64,000 nt of DNA, taken from positions 1,284,920 through 1,348,919 of the forward strand of contig NZ_KZ614146.1 of the NCBI RefSeq assembly GCF_002886185.1. The letters run 5' to 3'. The position numbers were made by a program, and so were the translations under genes. Within the stretch, counting starts at the first letter, position 1. Each line of letters starts with the position of its first letter. Under the pieces are notes generated by a model. That model searched no databases. It saw nothing but the letters and a program-made list of their open reading frames with translations, and was not told the origin of the DNA. Shown piece after piece: positions 45,455-56,404 of the stretch. This DNA comes from Salipaludibacillus neizhouensis. Lineage in GTDB: Bacteria; Bacillota; Bacilli; Bacillales; Salisediminibacteriaceae.

Positions 45455-45735
45455 GGCATAGCCGTCTTTTATTAAATACAGCGTCAGCTTCTGGCGCGCC
45501 CCGAGTAGCACCTACGTAATGCGAGTAGGTGCTACTCGAAAGGAGGGTGGGTTTCCCTTGCTTCGTGTGGCATGAAGGTAGCTGTCATCTTATCTTTTAA
45601 AGAAATCAGCCAAGCTTCCCCTTTAGGGAATTGAATGGAAGAAACATAGTCAATGAGATTTTATTTAGTAAGGACATATTATAAGAAAAAAGGGGTTCCA
45701 CATTGGCTGGAACTCTTCTTCATATTTGCCTGATC
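45455..45735. repeat. Modular non-coding repeat, copy A (copy B at 56405-56665)
   Basis: Four blocks shared with 56405-56665 in a different order: CGTCTTTTATTAAATACAGCG; GTGGGTTTCCCTTG; CTTTAGGGAATTGAATGGAA and on to ATTATAAGAAAAA; and GTTCCACATTGGCTGGAACT then TTCATATTTGCCTGA. In this copy the second half is contiguous. The last block forms a small hairpin (GTTCCA/TGGAAC). Confidence 0.75.
45502..45538. repeat. Perfect 14-bp inverted repeat
   Basis: CGAGTAGCACCTAC and GTAGGTGCTACTCG with a 9-base loop, GC-rich for this region and without a T tract. It is present only in copy A of the modular repeat, so it may be a separate small insertion. Confidence 0.7.
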
Positions 45736-45906
45736 CTATGTCAAGAAAATTGGACACTTAAAGATTGAACTTTTATCAAAGGTCTATCGCGCTTTGTTAA
45801 TTGGCCTATCAAGTAAAAGTACAGAACTCTGATTCCTGGTCGCCAGTGTGTTTAAAAAACATTAACAGACTGGACAGATTCCGAAATGTTGTCTGGGAAC
45901 ATTCAA

Positions 45907-45946
45907 AAAGCCACGAAACGCATTCATACCAGCGTTTCGTGGCTTT
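45907..45946 (-). terminator. Terminator of the HxlR gene
   Basis: AAAGCCACGAAACGC and GCGTTTCGTGGCTTT form a 15-bp perfect stem with a 10-base loop. Read on the minus strand it is followed by a TTGAATG flank, on the plus strand by CATTTT. It lies 27 bases beyond the stop at 45974. Confidence 0.8.
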
Positions 45947-45973
45947 CATTTTAAGAACCGTTTGTGCAGCTTG

Positions 45974-46336
45974 TTATTCAACTGATGTTTTATCAGCATT
46001 TTCTTTCAAAAATGCTCTGAAATTATCTCCCCAATCACAAATGGAAGTTACAACGGGCTCTAGAAGTAAACCAACTTCACTTAGTTGATACTCCACTTTA
46101 GGAGGTACAACCGGGTATACAACTCTAGTAATTATTTTATCTTCTTCTAATTCCCTTAATTGTCTAATTAACATACGTTGATTGACATCGGGAAGGTATT
46201 TTTGTAATTCACTTAACCTTAATGGAGATTGTTGGAGCAAACACCATATAATTACTATTTTCCAGCGTCCACCTATTACCGATAAAGCCAAATCTTTGCT
46301 AGTAAAAAAAGTTTTTTCTTTATAGAAAATTTCCAT
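45974..46336 (-). CDS. HxlR-family transcriptional regulator of the formaldehyde/glutathione genes
   Basis: 120 residues forming one winged-helix HxlR (DUF24) domain: 'LALSVIGGRWKIVIIWCLLQ', 'LRLSELQKYLPDVNQRMLIR' and 'QLRELEEDKIITRVVYPVVP'. The family includes HxlR, the activator of formaldehyde-fixing hxlAB in B. subtilis. It is divergent from the formaldehyde dehydrogenase gene, which strongly suggests it senses formaldehyde or related stress. In B. subtilis HxlR an N-terminal Cys next to a Lys (Cys11/Lys13, from memory) reacts with formaldehyde; the aligned position here is Thr ('FFTSKDL'), so sensing must differ. Cysteines at ~45 and ~103 are candidates. Confidence 0.88.
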   Translation of the reverse strand: MEIFYKEKTFFTSKDLALSVIGGRWKIVIIWCLLQQSPLRLSELQKYLPDVNQRMLIRQLRELEEDKIITRVVYPVVPPKVEYQLSEVGLLLEPVVTSICDWGDNFRAFLKENADKTSVE

Positions 46337-48411
<2,075 letters not shown>

Positions 48412-48444
48412 TTTATGTTTTATTAAAAATATGGAATGGAAAAT

Positions 48445-48481
48445 AAAAATATCCACATTGCAACTTAATGTGGATATTTTT
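48445..48481 (+). terminator. Hairpin between frmB and gshF
   Basis: AAAAATATCCACATT and AATGTGGATATTTTT pair perfectly with a 7-base loop. It is probably a terminator or attenuator, so gshF may be transcribed from its own promoter or by read-through. Confidence 0.8.
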
Positions 48482-48570
48482 ATAACTCATTTTGTCGTGG
48501 TTTACAGTTTTACTTGCTAAAAAACCAAGACATAGTTAAAAAAATGAGTTAGTTGGGAGGGATAGTTCCT

Positions 48571-50898
48571 ATGGATTTCAAAAAAATGTTAGCCAACAAC
48601 CATGTTAAACCATACTTATTAAAAGCCCGTTATGGGATCGAAAAAGAAAGCCAGCGAGTTGACTTATCAGGAAATTTAGCTAAAACGGATCATCCTAAAA
48701 GTATATCGATAAGAGACGAACACCCATATATTCAGCGGGATTTTTCAGAAACACAGATGGAATTAATCACACCTGTTACGGAGACACTAAAGGAACTGTT
48801 TGATTACTTAGCAGCGATCCATGATATTGCTTGTCGTTCTATGGGTGATAATGAAATGCTTTGGCCATTAAGCATGCCACCACAGTTACCAAAAAAAGAC
48901 GAAGATATTGTTATTGCGAAATTGAAAAGTGTTGAAAATGTTCGATATCGTCAATCTTTATCACATTTATATGGCCGTCGTAAACAAATGATTTGTGGTA
49001 TTCATTTCAACTTTGAATTCGGCGATGAATTAATCCAAGCGTTATTTAACATCCAATCGGAGATAAAAGATTATCGACAGTTTAAAGAAGAGATTTATCT
49101 AAAAGTCACAAGAAACTATTTACACTATCGTTGGATAGTGACTTATTTTTATGGGACTTCCCCTAATAGTGAAGAGAATTTTTTTGAAGAAGATTCTTTG
49201 AAGCGAGCAGTGAGAAGTATTAGAAGCAGTAAGTATGGTTTTACTAATTCGGATGATGTTAAAGTGTCATATAGTAGTATACAAAACTATCTATCAGATC
49301 TTTCTTTGATGATTAAAAGAGGGCTTCTATTAGAAGAAAAAGAACTATATGCACCTATGCGTTTAAGAGGCGGGCATCATGTTTCAGATTTAGCAAATCA
49401 CGGTGTTCATTATATTGAATTGAGAAATTTAGATTTAAATCCCTTTGAAACGTATGGCATTAGTTATAAACAATCAGAATTTCTACATCTTTTCTTAATT
49501 TATTTACTATGGAAAGATGAAGGGAATAATTGTGATGAGTGGGTAAAACTGGGTGACCTTTACAATGATGCAGTGGCCCTTGAACATCCATTAGAGCATA
49601 CACAATTTGAAATCGATGCTAAGAAGATAATTGATGAGATGGAACATGTAGTAGAAATCTTAGATTTGAGTATTTCAGATACCCTATTTGTTCATCTGAG
49701 AGACATGCTAATGGACCCAAGTAAGACTTTAGCTGGAAGACTTTATAAAGAGAGTGAAAAAAGCAGTCAAAGCAAAGTGGCTACTTATATTGCTAAAGAA
49801 AATTATAAAAAATCATGGGATAAGCCATATCAATTAACAGGATTTACTGACATGGAGTTATCCACTCAGATTTTAATGTCTGATTGCTTACAGCAAGGAA
49901 TCCAAGTAGAAGTTTTGGATCGGCAAGATCAATTTTTGAAGCTACAATTAAAAGATCATGTTGAATATGTGAAAAATGGTAATATGACAAGTAAAGATAG
50001 CTATGTATCATCTTTAATTATGGAAAATAAAACAGTAACAAAGAAAATTCTTCAACAACATGAATTCCGTGTGCCGAAAGGTGAGGAATTTCAGACAATA
50101 GAACAAGCTTTACGTTCCTATGATCTATTTTCCACCAAACCTTTTGTTGTGAAGCCGAAATCAACAAACTATGGATTAGGAATATCGATCTTCAAAGAAG
50201 GCTCAAATTACGAAGATTATCAAAAAGCAATCACACTAGCATTTAAAGAAGACTCTTCTATATTATTAGAAGAATTTATTAAAGGAACAGAATATCGATT
50301 TTTTGTGTTAAATGATAAAGTTTATGCTGTTTTATTACGAATTCCTGCGAATGTTAAAGGTGACGGTAAACATACAATTGAAGAGTTAGTCATTCAAAAG
50401 AATAGTAACCCATTAAGAGGAAGAGATCATAGGACACCTTTAGAAAGTATACAATTAGGTGAATTAGAAAACCTTATGCTTAAAGGTCAAGGATATCAAA
50501 TGGATTCAATTCCGGAGAATGATGAAATTATCTATTTGCGTGAAAACTCTAATATTAGTACAGGGGGAGACTCGATTGATGTTACAGATCAAATTCCTGA
50601 TGAATATAAAAAAATAGCAGTGGATGCGGTATCCGCACTTGGAGTTGAAATTTGTGGTATCGATTTGATTATTGAAAATACAGAAGTTCCTGCAGCAAAT
50701 AAAAACGCCTATGGAATTATTGAAGCGAACTTTAATCCATCAATGTATATGCATATTTATCCATATAAAGGGAAATCCCGACGTTTAACTATGAATATAA
50801 TACATTATTTATTCCCTGAACTATTACAAAGTCAGGAATCAAAGGTAGTCAAACTAGGGGTACCACTCGCAAAATGCGAATCTACAACGGTAACATAA
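48571..50898 (+). CDS. gshF: Bifunctional glutamate-cysteine ligase/glutathione synthetase GshF
   Basis: 775 residues from the ATG at 48571 (GGGAGGGATAG upstream). N-terminal ~500 residues: GshA-type ligase ('ARYGIEKESQRVDLSGNLAK', 'DFSETQMELITPV', 'GIHFNFEFGDEL', 'GHHVSDLANHGVHYIELRNL'). C-terminal ~270: ATP-grasp ('STKPFVVKPKSTNYGLGISI', 'LLEEFIKGTEYRFFVLNDKV', 'EICGIDLIIEN', 'YGIIEANFNPSMYMHIYP'). It makes gamma-glutamylcysteine and then glutathione. GshF occurs in Listeria, Enterococcus and Streptococcus but is exceptional in Bacillaceae, which use bacillithiol. Placement next to frmAB indicates it supplies their cofactor. Confidence 0.94.
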   Translation: MDFKKMLANNHVKPYLLKARYGIEKESQRVDLSGNLAKTDHPKSISIRDEHPYIQRDFSETQMELITPVTETLKELFDYLAAIHDIACRSMGDNEMLWPLSMPPQLPKKDEDIVIAKLKSVENVRYRQSLSHLYGRRKQMICGIHFNFEFGDELIQALFNIQSEIKDYRQFKEEIYLKVTRNYLHYRWIVTYFYGTSPNSEENFFEEDSLKRAVRSIRSSKYGFTNSDDVKVSYSSIQNYLSDLSLMIKRGLLLEEKELYAPMRLRGGHHVSDLANHGVHYIELRNLDLNPFETYGISYKQSEFLHLFLIYLLWKDEGNNCDEWVKLGDLYNDAVALEHPLEHTQFEIDAKKIIDEMEHVVEILDLSISDTLFVHLRDMLMDPSKTLAGRLYKESEKSSQSKVATYIAKENYKKSWDKPYQLTGFTDMELSTQILMSDCLQQGIQVEVLDRQDQFLKLQLKDHVEYVKNGNMTSKDSYVSSLIMENKTVTKKILQQHEFRVPKGEEFQTIEQALRSYDLFSTKPFVVKPKSTNYGLGISIFKEGSNYEDYQKAITLAFKEDSSILLEEFIKGTEYRFFVLNDKVYAVLLRIPANVKGDGKHTIEELVIQKNSNPLRGRDHRTPLESIQLGELENLMLKGQGYQMDSIPENDEIIYLRENSNISTGGDSIDVTDQIPDEYKKIAVDAVSALGVEICGIDLIIENTEVPAANKNAYGIIEANFNPSMYMHIYPYKGKSRRLTMNIIHYLFPELLQSQESKVVKLGVPLAKCESTTVT

Positions 50899-50924
50899 TG
50901 ACAGGAGAGAAAGGAGATTGAGAG

Positions 50925-51275
50925 ATGATTGCTACTTATGAAGAAAATGTAGCTAGTTTTGATAAAATTGATTCCGCAAAAGCACAGGAATTGGTAAAAG
51001 GGGAAGGAGAAGCCGTTATCTATATTGGCAAGGCTGTATGTCCTTATTGTCAAATATTCATTAAAAAACTAAAAAAAGTTGCTGAAGAAACTGATACTCA
51101 TATCTATTATGTCAATAGTATAGAAGGATCTGATATGGAAGGTATTACGGCCTTCCGTAATGAATACGACATTCCAACGGTTCCTGGTTTCATCTTTACC
51201 AATGGTGACACAGTAAACGTGAAATGCGATTCATCCATGCCAGAAGAAGAAATCAAAGATTTTATGAATAAATAA
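50925..51275 (+). CDS. Thioredoxin-fold protein with CPYC active site
   Basis: 116 residues; GAGAAAGGAGATTGAG precedes the ATG. 'VIYIGKAVCPYCQIFIKKLK' (~46-65) gives a C-P-Y-C redox site, the glutaredoxin type rather than thioredoxin C-G-P-C. The cis-Pro segment is 'NEYDIPTVPGFIFTNG'. It looks like the PedC/bacteriocin-accessory thioredoxin-like group. Twenty-six bases after gshF, so probably co-transcribed. It may act as a glutathione-linked disulfide reductase or remove glutathione from proteins. This role is inferred from the motif and context. Confidence 0.8.
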   Translation: MIATYEENVASFDKIDSAKAQELVKGEGEAVIYIGKAVCPYCQIFIKKLKKVAEETDTHIYYVNSIEGSDMEGITAFRNEYDIPTVPGFIFTNGDTVNVKCDSSMPEEEIKDFMNK

Positions 51276-51309
51276 TTCAATTACAAAGCGCCAAGTAGTC
51301 ATACCCATG

Positions 51310-51517
51310 TTGAATGTAACACAGAAGGCAGCTGTAGCGGCATTTCAGAGTGTCGAAAAAGACGATAAATATGAAGCTGATAATTTAGCAACAAATGCTA
51401 TGAGAAAAATGTTAAATGAAATTTATATACGGACGAATTGTTATTGGGGAAGGGGAGATTGACCAGGCACCCATGCTATTTATAGGAGAAAAAATTAGGA
51501 ACCGGCATTTCTTATGA
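51310..51517 (+). pseudogene. glpX: Fragment of class II fructose-1,6-bisphosphatase (glpX)
   Basis: Three consecutive pieces in shifting frames: 'VTQKAAVAAFQSVEKDDK' and '[15 protein letters not shown]', then '[20 protein letters not shown]', then '[12 protein letters not shown]'. These match the N-terminal metal-binding region of GlpX (..VIGEGE.DEAPMLYIGEK.G..). At least two frameshifts are present and the rest is missing. glpX accompanies ribulose-monophosphate formaldehyde assimilation in methylotrophic Bacillus, so its presence beside a formaldehyde cassette is suggestive. Confidence 0.75.
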
Positions 51518-51713
51518 TCAAGCAAAGTGTTTTAAAAGTTGCTATTATTGTGTCAGGTCAGGGCTCATGGCATGCAAAGTTCAACGTCAATCTAGCCAGC
51601 AATCGAATGGTTGGACATACAGATGCAGCTTCCAGCGTTGTTCCCATAGCAGTTTTATAAACAAGCAACGCTTGATTATAAAACTGTAAACGACACGATT
51701 AAATATGGCAAAA
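51518..51713. other. Degenerate sequence after the glpX fragment
   Basis: No open frame and no recognised family. CAACGCTTGATTATAAAACTG suggests further coding debris. Confidence 0.3.
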
Positions 51714-51745
51714 AAGAGGGTGACACAATGTGTCACCCTCTTGAT
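51709..51745 (-). terminator. Terminator of the arabinanase gene
   Basis: AAGAGGGTGACAC and GTGTCACCCTCTT pair perfectly (13 bp, 3-base loop). On the minus strand it is followed by TTTTTTGCC. The hairpin ends only a few bases after the stop at 51749. Confidence 0.92.
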
Positions 51746-51748
51746 TTT

Positions 51749-54346
51749 TTATTTTTGTGCTAATTCTACAATTTCTTCTGGTGATAGTGCACCTTCATAA
51801 ACTCGTAATTCATCCATTAATCCTTTAAATGGCGTGTCCCACCAGTTAACGGCGAGACTGAAGTTTCCGTTTGTGGTTGTAAATATATTTGGGAAGTTGT
51901 TTCCATCATGTTGTAATACCCCGTCTATATAAACCTTTATATTTCCTTCATCGACAGTGAATACCACATGAGACCATTGATCTATTGGAATAGTTCTGCT
52001 GGTTGTGGAGTCAACCCATCTTTGACTACCTGACCAAACCATTGTTTGACCATTGCCATTCCCTCCTGGGAGAAGGCTTATCCAACTGCTGTCACTCCTG
52101 GCTCCAAAGAATGCAGTAGTGTATGCTGATAAACTTTCAGGCTTTAGCCATAAGGATACAGAATACGTGTGGCTGGAAATCAGCCCATCCGGTAAGCGGA
52201 CACCAGAATCTCCGTTGAATACCGCAGCTTCCCCACGAACACCATCTGTATAGGTAATCATTCCTCCAGTATTATTAATTCGATTTCCTGTCATTGTACC
52301 CGTACCAAAGTTTTCTGTACTGTCTTCGAGAGTACTTTCGAAAGCATAATGAGCTGTTAAACCAGCTGGCAGATAGGCTAACACAGTTATATCAAACGTT
52401 TTTGTAATAGTTGTACCATCTTTTGTAATCGTTGCCGTAAGCGTAGCGGTGGCATCCTCTTCCCCAACTGCTGGTCGAGTTACTTCCCCTGTGTCAGTTA
52501 CTACACCAGGATCAGAGGTCTCCCAGGAAATCACCGTATTTTGCGTACCCTCAGTAGGAAGTGTCAAATTAGAAATAACACTATCTAAATCCCCAAAATC
52601 TAAATCATTGACTACAGCCTCAATAACTTCCTCATCCGTTCTGTCAAGAGTTTTCGTACCCCAGACTGCTACTCCTTCGTTCGACATGGCAGTAAAGGTC
52701 ATGACAGTAAGTTCCGAAGAAGTGTCGTATTGGCGCAGGAATACACCATCATACGTTTTTCCATCAATAGTTAATTCTGCCTTGTTATGTCCAGTCTTTT
52801 TCCATGTACCAGTTACATCGCCTGATACGGTATTATCTTTGTTTAATGTAACGAATACAGAATTTGTAACGGAACCGGTTATTTCTTTTCCATGATTAAC
52901 AAATTTATATTCACCAACGATATCTTGTTTGTTTACCTTATCCAGTGTTTCACCAGAATAACGGAATGGAGTAGCAACCGGCCATCCTTCTTTATTCATA
53001 AAGAGTTGATGAACCCGTACTTCATGTGATTCTCCTCGATTTGGGAAACGAGTATGAAAGACAACAAATCTTTCCCCAGTTTCTTGGTCGTAGTGCACGG
53101 AATTGTGACCAGGGGCCGCATAAGTATGACCAACTCCTGATCCAGGATCACCGATTTTTCTTTCAAACAAGAAGTTACCCATAAGCTTATTCCCAAAGTC
53201 GCTATGGGCATAACTATTTACTTTATTACCGACTGTGCCATCATCCAAACTATCTGGTAAAGCAGCTGGTTCTCCAGCGGCATCTACATATGGACCAGTT
53301 GGACTTTCGGATCGGAAAACACGCATTTGATATCCGCCTGTGGCTGCTAATCCTCCATAGGTTAAATATAAGTAGTAATAATCAAGCTCATCATCGTAAT
53401 AAGCATAAGGGCCTTCAATGGAATGGCCAAATCCTCCAGCAATTTGCGTTCCAAAGTAACGGTCAATTATTCTGCCGTCCTCGGTTGTACCATCTTCCCC
53501 AGGGTAGATTGGCTGACCTGTAGACTTATCAAGCTCATACATATATATACCACCGGACCATGAACCATAGGTCATCCACAGCGTTCCGTCTTCATCATAG
53601 AACATGTTCGCGTCGATGGCATTTGGATAGAGGCGAGTGTTATAAACATCGTCTGATTGAAACCACTCTGGGTTAGGCTCAGCAAAAACACCATCTTCAA
53701 TAAGGCCTGAGATATTGGTGTTTTCCCATTGTTTATTGACATCACTATTGTTGTCATATGCTTCGACTTTAGTAAATCCAGAGTATACAATCGTATCCAC
53801 ATACTCATATGGGCCTTCAATATCTTTGGAAACCGCATAGCCGATGGCAGATCGTTGCCATGTGGAAGAGACACTGTAGTAAATCATATAAGTACCTTTC
53901 GTGCCGTCCTCATTCACATAGTCCTCATTCCAAAAAATATCCGGTGCCCAAACGCCAAACCCTCCGCGGCTGTCGGCATCGTTCTCTCCTGCCCACTCAA
54001 AGCTTCCAGAGAGGTTTTCCGATAAATCTCCATATAATGTATTGTCAGTACGGGTATAACCATTTGTAAAGTTTGTCCAATTAATCAAATCTTCAGACTT
54101 TGCAGCAGCAATATGCGTGCCAAACACATAATACATTCCATCGGCTTTTATGATGGAAGGGTCATGAACGGATGCATTCTCAAAATCCATAGAATCTCCC
54201 TGATAATCCAAATGTGGTTTATTATTATTTTCATTTGGAGGAACATTTGGTTCTCCAGATTTTCCATTAGCGGAAACTGTAAGCGGTATCATTAATAATA
54301 GAATTAAAACAATAAAGGTTATTCTTTGTGCTGAAGTTTTTCGCAT
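51749..54346 (-). CDS. Secreted GH43 endo-arabinanase with Ig-like and LamG modules
   Basis: 865 residues; AGGAGAAAATCTC precedes the ATG. Signal peptide ~1-27. GH43 five-bladed propeller (~55-460): 'SVHDPSIIKADGMYYVFGTH' with base Asp62, 'YPNAIDANMFYDEDGTLWMT' and 'GGFGHSIEGPYAYY' with the acid Glu. A GH43-associated beta-barrel follows (~465-580, 'DIVGEYKFVNHG' to 'VAVWGTKT'), as in B. subtilis AbnB. Then an atrophied bacterial Ig-like module (~585-665, 'VISWETSDPGVVTDTGEVTR') and a C-terminal LamG/concanavalin module (~670-860). Likely cleaves alpha-1,5-arabinan side chains of pectin outside the cell. Confidence 0.9.
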   Translation of the reverse strand: MRKTSAQRITFIVLILLLMIPLTVSANGKSGEPNVPPNENNNKPHLDYQGDSMDFENASVHDPSIIKADGMYYVFGTHIAAAKSEDLINWTNFTNGYTRTDNTLYGDLSENLSGSFEWAGENDADSRGGFGVWAPDIFWNEDYVNEDGTKGTYMIYYSVSSTWQRSAIGYAVSKDIEGPYEYVDTIVYSGFTKVEAYDNNSDVNKQWENTNISGLIEDGVFAEPNPEWFQSDDVYNTRLYPNAIDANMFYDEDGTLWMTYGSWSGGIYMYELDKSTGQPIYPGEDGTTEDGRIIDRYFGTQIAGGFGHSIEGPYAYYDDELDYYYLYLTYGGLAATGGYQMRVFRSESPTGPYVDAAGEPAALPDSLDDGTVGNKVNSYAHSDFGNKLMGNFLFERKIGDPGSGVGHTYAAPGHNSVHYDQETGERFVVFHTRFPNRGESHEVRVHQLFMNKEGWPVATPFRYSGETLDKVNKQDIVGEYKFVNHGKEITGSVTNSVFVTLNKDNTVSGDVTGTWKKTGHNKAELTIDGKTYDGVFLRQYDTSSELTVMTFTAMSNEGVAVWGTKTLDRTDEEVIEAVVNDLDFGDLDSVISNLTLPTEGTQNTVISWETSDPGVVTDTGEVTRPAVGEEDATATLTATITKDGTTITKTFDITVLAYLPAGLTAHYAFESTLEDSTENFGTGTMTGNRINNTGGMITYTDGVRGEAAVFNGDSGVRLPDGLISSHTYSVSLWLKPESLSAYTTAFFGARSDSSWISLLPGGNGNGQTMVWSGSQRWVDSTTSRTIPIDQWSHVVFTVDEGNIKVYIDGVLQHDGNNFPNIFTTTNGNFSLAVNWWDTPFKGLMDELRVYEGALSPEEIVELAQK

Positions 54347-54498
54347 TGAGATTTTCTCCTAACCAAATTGAATTTTTTGAAATCAGTAAACAATAAAAAA
54401 ATGAACAACTGTGAACTTCCATATGTCTTTGGAGATTAAAACTAAATTACCTTCCCATTAACCAACCTCCTTTTTTGAAATGGTAGATTCCCTTTGTG

Positions 54499-54512
54499 AT
54501 AAAGCGTTTACA
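54499..54512 (-). promoter_or_regulatory. Probable CcpA cre site of the arabinanase gene
   Basis: TGTAAACGCTTTAT on the minus strand matches the cre consensus at 12 of 14 positions, 155 bp upstream of the start codon. Confidence 0.6.
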
Positions 54513-54898
54513 ATATAAGTTAATAAAAATGTAAATGAAATTATCACTAAGTTAATAGTAATAGAGTAGGTTTGAATAATCATGAGAATAAGCGCCTAAC
54601 TTTTAACATAAGTAACATCGAATTATGTCGTTTTTTGTAACTATTGTAAACTTGTATGGTCAAATTTGACCATACAAGTTTAACATATATGTTAATAATG
54701 AATTCTAAAATCATCACTGAAGATTAGATCATACTCTTATTAAAACAATGTTATGATAGGTGGATTCAAGGTCAATTTTTGACGAGCTGGAGTTGGCGAT
54801 GAGGCGGAATTGGGTAACTCTATTGCTAGTTCAGCAACTATTTATTTCCGAGAGTTTGTGTGTGTGGTTCCTGACAAAAAGGAATTACCTGTACGTAT
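54513..54898. other. Intergenic, no gene recognised
   Basis: An inverted repeat AACTTGTATGGTCAAATTTG / CAAATTTGACCATACAAGTT spans about 54648-54681, a near-perfect 17-bp palindrome centred at 54664. It could be an operator or a factor-independent terminator for the leftward side. The rest is non-coding debris. Confidence 0.5.
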
Positions 54899-55078
54899 AT
54901 GGATTCCGTCGGCGCCTATAACGAAAAATACGTGGAGCTTGATCATCGTGGCTTTACACTTGATTATGAAGAAGAACTTTTCACTATCTACGATGCCGAT
55001 GAATACATCATTACCAAACTAGGTGATTTTAACGAAGAAATGAACAAAATGTGTGAATTAGTAGATGTTGGTGTATGA
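54899..55078 (+). CDS. Hypothetical acidic protein, probably a C-terminal fragment
   Basis: A 59-residue frame from an ATG without ribosome binding site to a TGA at 55078: 'YVELDHRGFTLDYEEELF', 'YDADEYIITKLGDFNEEMNK'. It is strongly acidic with no family I recognise. The lack of a start signal and the debris around it suggest the tail of a lost gene. Confidence 0.3.
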   Translation: MDSVGAYNEKYVELDHRGFTLDYEEELFTIYDADEYIITKLGDFNEEMNKMCELVDVGV

Positions 55079-55079
55079 A

Positions 55080-55157
55080 AATAATTGATTGGATGGCAGG
55101 GAAGTATCAGGAGATATGGTCAGGGGTTGAGAGGGGATTTGGAAAAAAGAGTGTTAA
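55080..55157 (+). repeat. Third, short scrap of the 15565/33127 gene fragment
   Basis: GATTGGATGGCAGGGAAGTA, then TCAGGAGATATGGTCAGGGG and TTGAGAGGGGATTTGG, then AAAGAGTGTTAAC. This corresponds to the last ~75 bp ('YGWMAGRYQEYDRGLREDL..KESV') of copies 1 and 2, with small deletions that destroy the frame. Confidence 0.7.
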
Positions 55158-55242
55158 CGGTGGCTTCGAAATAAAGTTATCAAAAGTAGATAGCAGGATT
55201 TTTTCTTCTTAAACAAACGGGCCATTAATTGAATAAGATTAC

Positions 55243-55288
55243 ACAAAAACTCGATTTCCGTTACGTTGGGAAATCGAGTTTTTGTGAT
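55243..55288. terminator. Strong bidirectional terminator
   Basis: ACAAAAACTCGATTTCC and GGAAATCGAGTTTTTGT pair over 17 bp with a 9-base loop, with A and T tracts inside the stem. Confidence 0.85.
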
Positions 55289-55426
55289 TAAATTTTTTCC
55301 TAAGTATAAAGATTTTGCTTTAATTTGCTTCGATGAGTTTTAATCATGCTGTTGACTATTCAGTTCAACTGTATTATATTATTAGACAGTTGAACTATAT
55401 AGTTGAAATGAATAGAGGGTGAGAGT

Positions 55427-55744
55427 ATGAAACATAAATTAATGCCGTTGTCTGAAACCATGCATTATATTTTACTAGCCCTGCGTGAACCACTCCATGG
55501 CTATGCCGTAATGCAGAAGATAGAAAAAATAAGTAATGGTAATGTTATTTTAGCAGCGGGTACATTATACGGTGCAATTGAAAACTTGAATAAACATGGT
55601 TGGATTGAACCTGTCGGACATTCGGGGCGGAGAAAAATTTATATGATAACTACAGAAGGAAGCGCCATTTTGAAAATGGAACAAGAAAGGCTATCGCATA
55701 TTTTATCCTTGTACGGAAGGGATGATTCAAATGAAGATGTTTAA
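55427..55744 (+). CDS. PadR-family transcriptional regulator
   Basis: 105 residues; GAGGGTGAGAGT precedes the ATG. PadR winged helix: 'ETMHYILLALREPLHGYAVM', 'NVILAAGTLYGAIENLNKHG' and 'HSGRRKIYMITTEGSAIL'. Overlaps the DUF2812 gene by 23 bp. PadR/DUF2812 pairs are common in Firmicutes; the regulator usually represses its own operon and responds to membrane-active or phenolic compounds. Upstream, TTGAACTATATAGTTGAAAT and an earlier AGTTCAACTGTA near 55362 form a plausible operator region. Confidence 0.9.
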   Translation: MKHKLMPLSETMHYILLALREPLHGYAVMQKIEKISNGNVILAAGTLYGAIENLNKHGWIEPVGHSGRRKIYMITTEGSAILKMEQERLSHILSLYGRDDSNEDV

Positions 55745-56300
55745 CATGTTTTTTAATATTGAAACAGAAGAGCAATGGTTGAACGAGCAATTACAAAAAG
55801 GCTATCGCTGTACAAATATTAGTGGATTAGGAATATACACTTTCAAAAAAACGGACAAAAGATATGTTATGCGACTTGATTATCAAGATTATTTACCAAA
55901 GAAAAAGTTCGAGGAATACAGAGGGATATATGAAGATTTTGGTTGGATCTATATAAAGGGGTACTGGCTGGGTGGAATACGGTATTGGCAAAAAGAAGAT
56001 GATGATCAAAATGAAATCTTCTCGGACCGCCAATCAAAGAGTAATTATTATAAAAGATTAATGAGTTATTCAATTGTGTTGGGCATGCTGTGTTTGGCTT
56101 TTTCTTATATGCTTTACAAGGATTCGGGATTTTCGGGATTATATTTTGAAGGTCTTTGGAGTATGAAAGGTGCATTATTTTGGAAAGCATTTTTATTTGA
56201 AACTCCATTTGTCCTTTTGAAGTTGTTTCCCGCATTCATGGTTGTTTTTTTTGGTAGCAGTTACTATAAAGCTTATCGAAAGTATTCAATGTTAAAATAA
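55722..56300 (+). CDS. DUF2812 membrane protein
   Basis: 192 residues starting inside the PadR gene; a shorter start at the ATG of 'MKMFNMFF' (55731) is also possible, with GGAAGGGATGATTC upstream. N-terminal ~110 residues form the soluble DUF2812 domain ('EEQWLNEQLQKGYRCTNIS', 'YVMRLDYQDYLPKKKFEEY'). Two helices follow (~122-140 and ~160-182). Function unknown; the companion PadR protein suggests a stress-responsive envelope role. Confidence 0.85.
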   Translation: MIQMKMFNMFFNIETEEQWLNEQLQKGYRCTNISGLGIYTFKKTDKRYVMRLDYQDYLPKKKFEEYRGIYEDFGWIYIKGYWLGGIRYWQKEDDDQNEIFSDRQSKSNYYKRLMSYSIVLGMLCLAFSYMLYKDSGFSGLYFEGLWSMKGALFWKAFLFETPFVLLKLFPAFMVVFFGSSYYKAYRKYSMLK

Positions 56301-56404
56301 AAATAGTATGCTGTGGAGTTTAGTATAAACTTTTATATCCAAAGAAGTAATTAAGCATACAAATAAGCCAATGAAATTGTGTGAGTGTTTAACGAAGGGA
56401 CAGG

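Noticed and set aside
52449..52895. 148-codon plus-strand frame inside the arabinanase gene
   Set aside because: Antisense shadow; Ser/Val-rich translation results from the Thr-rich reverse strand.
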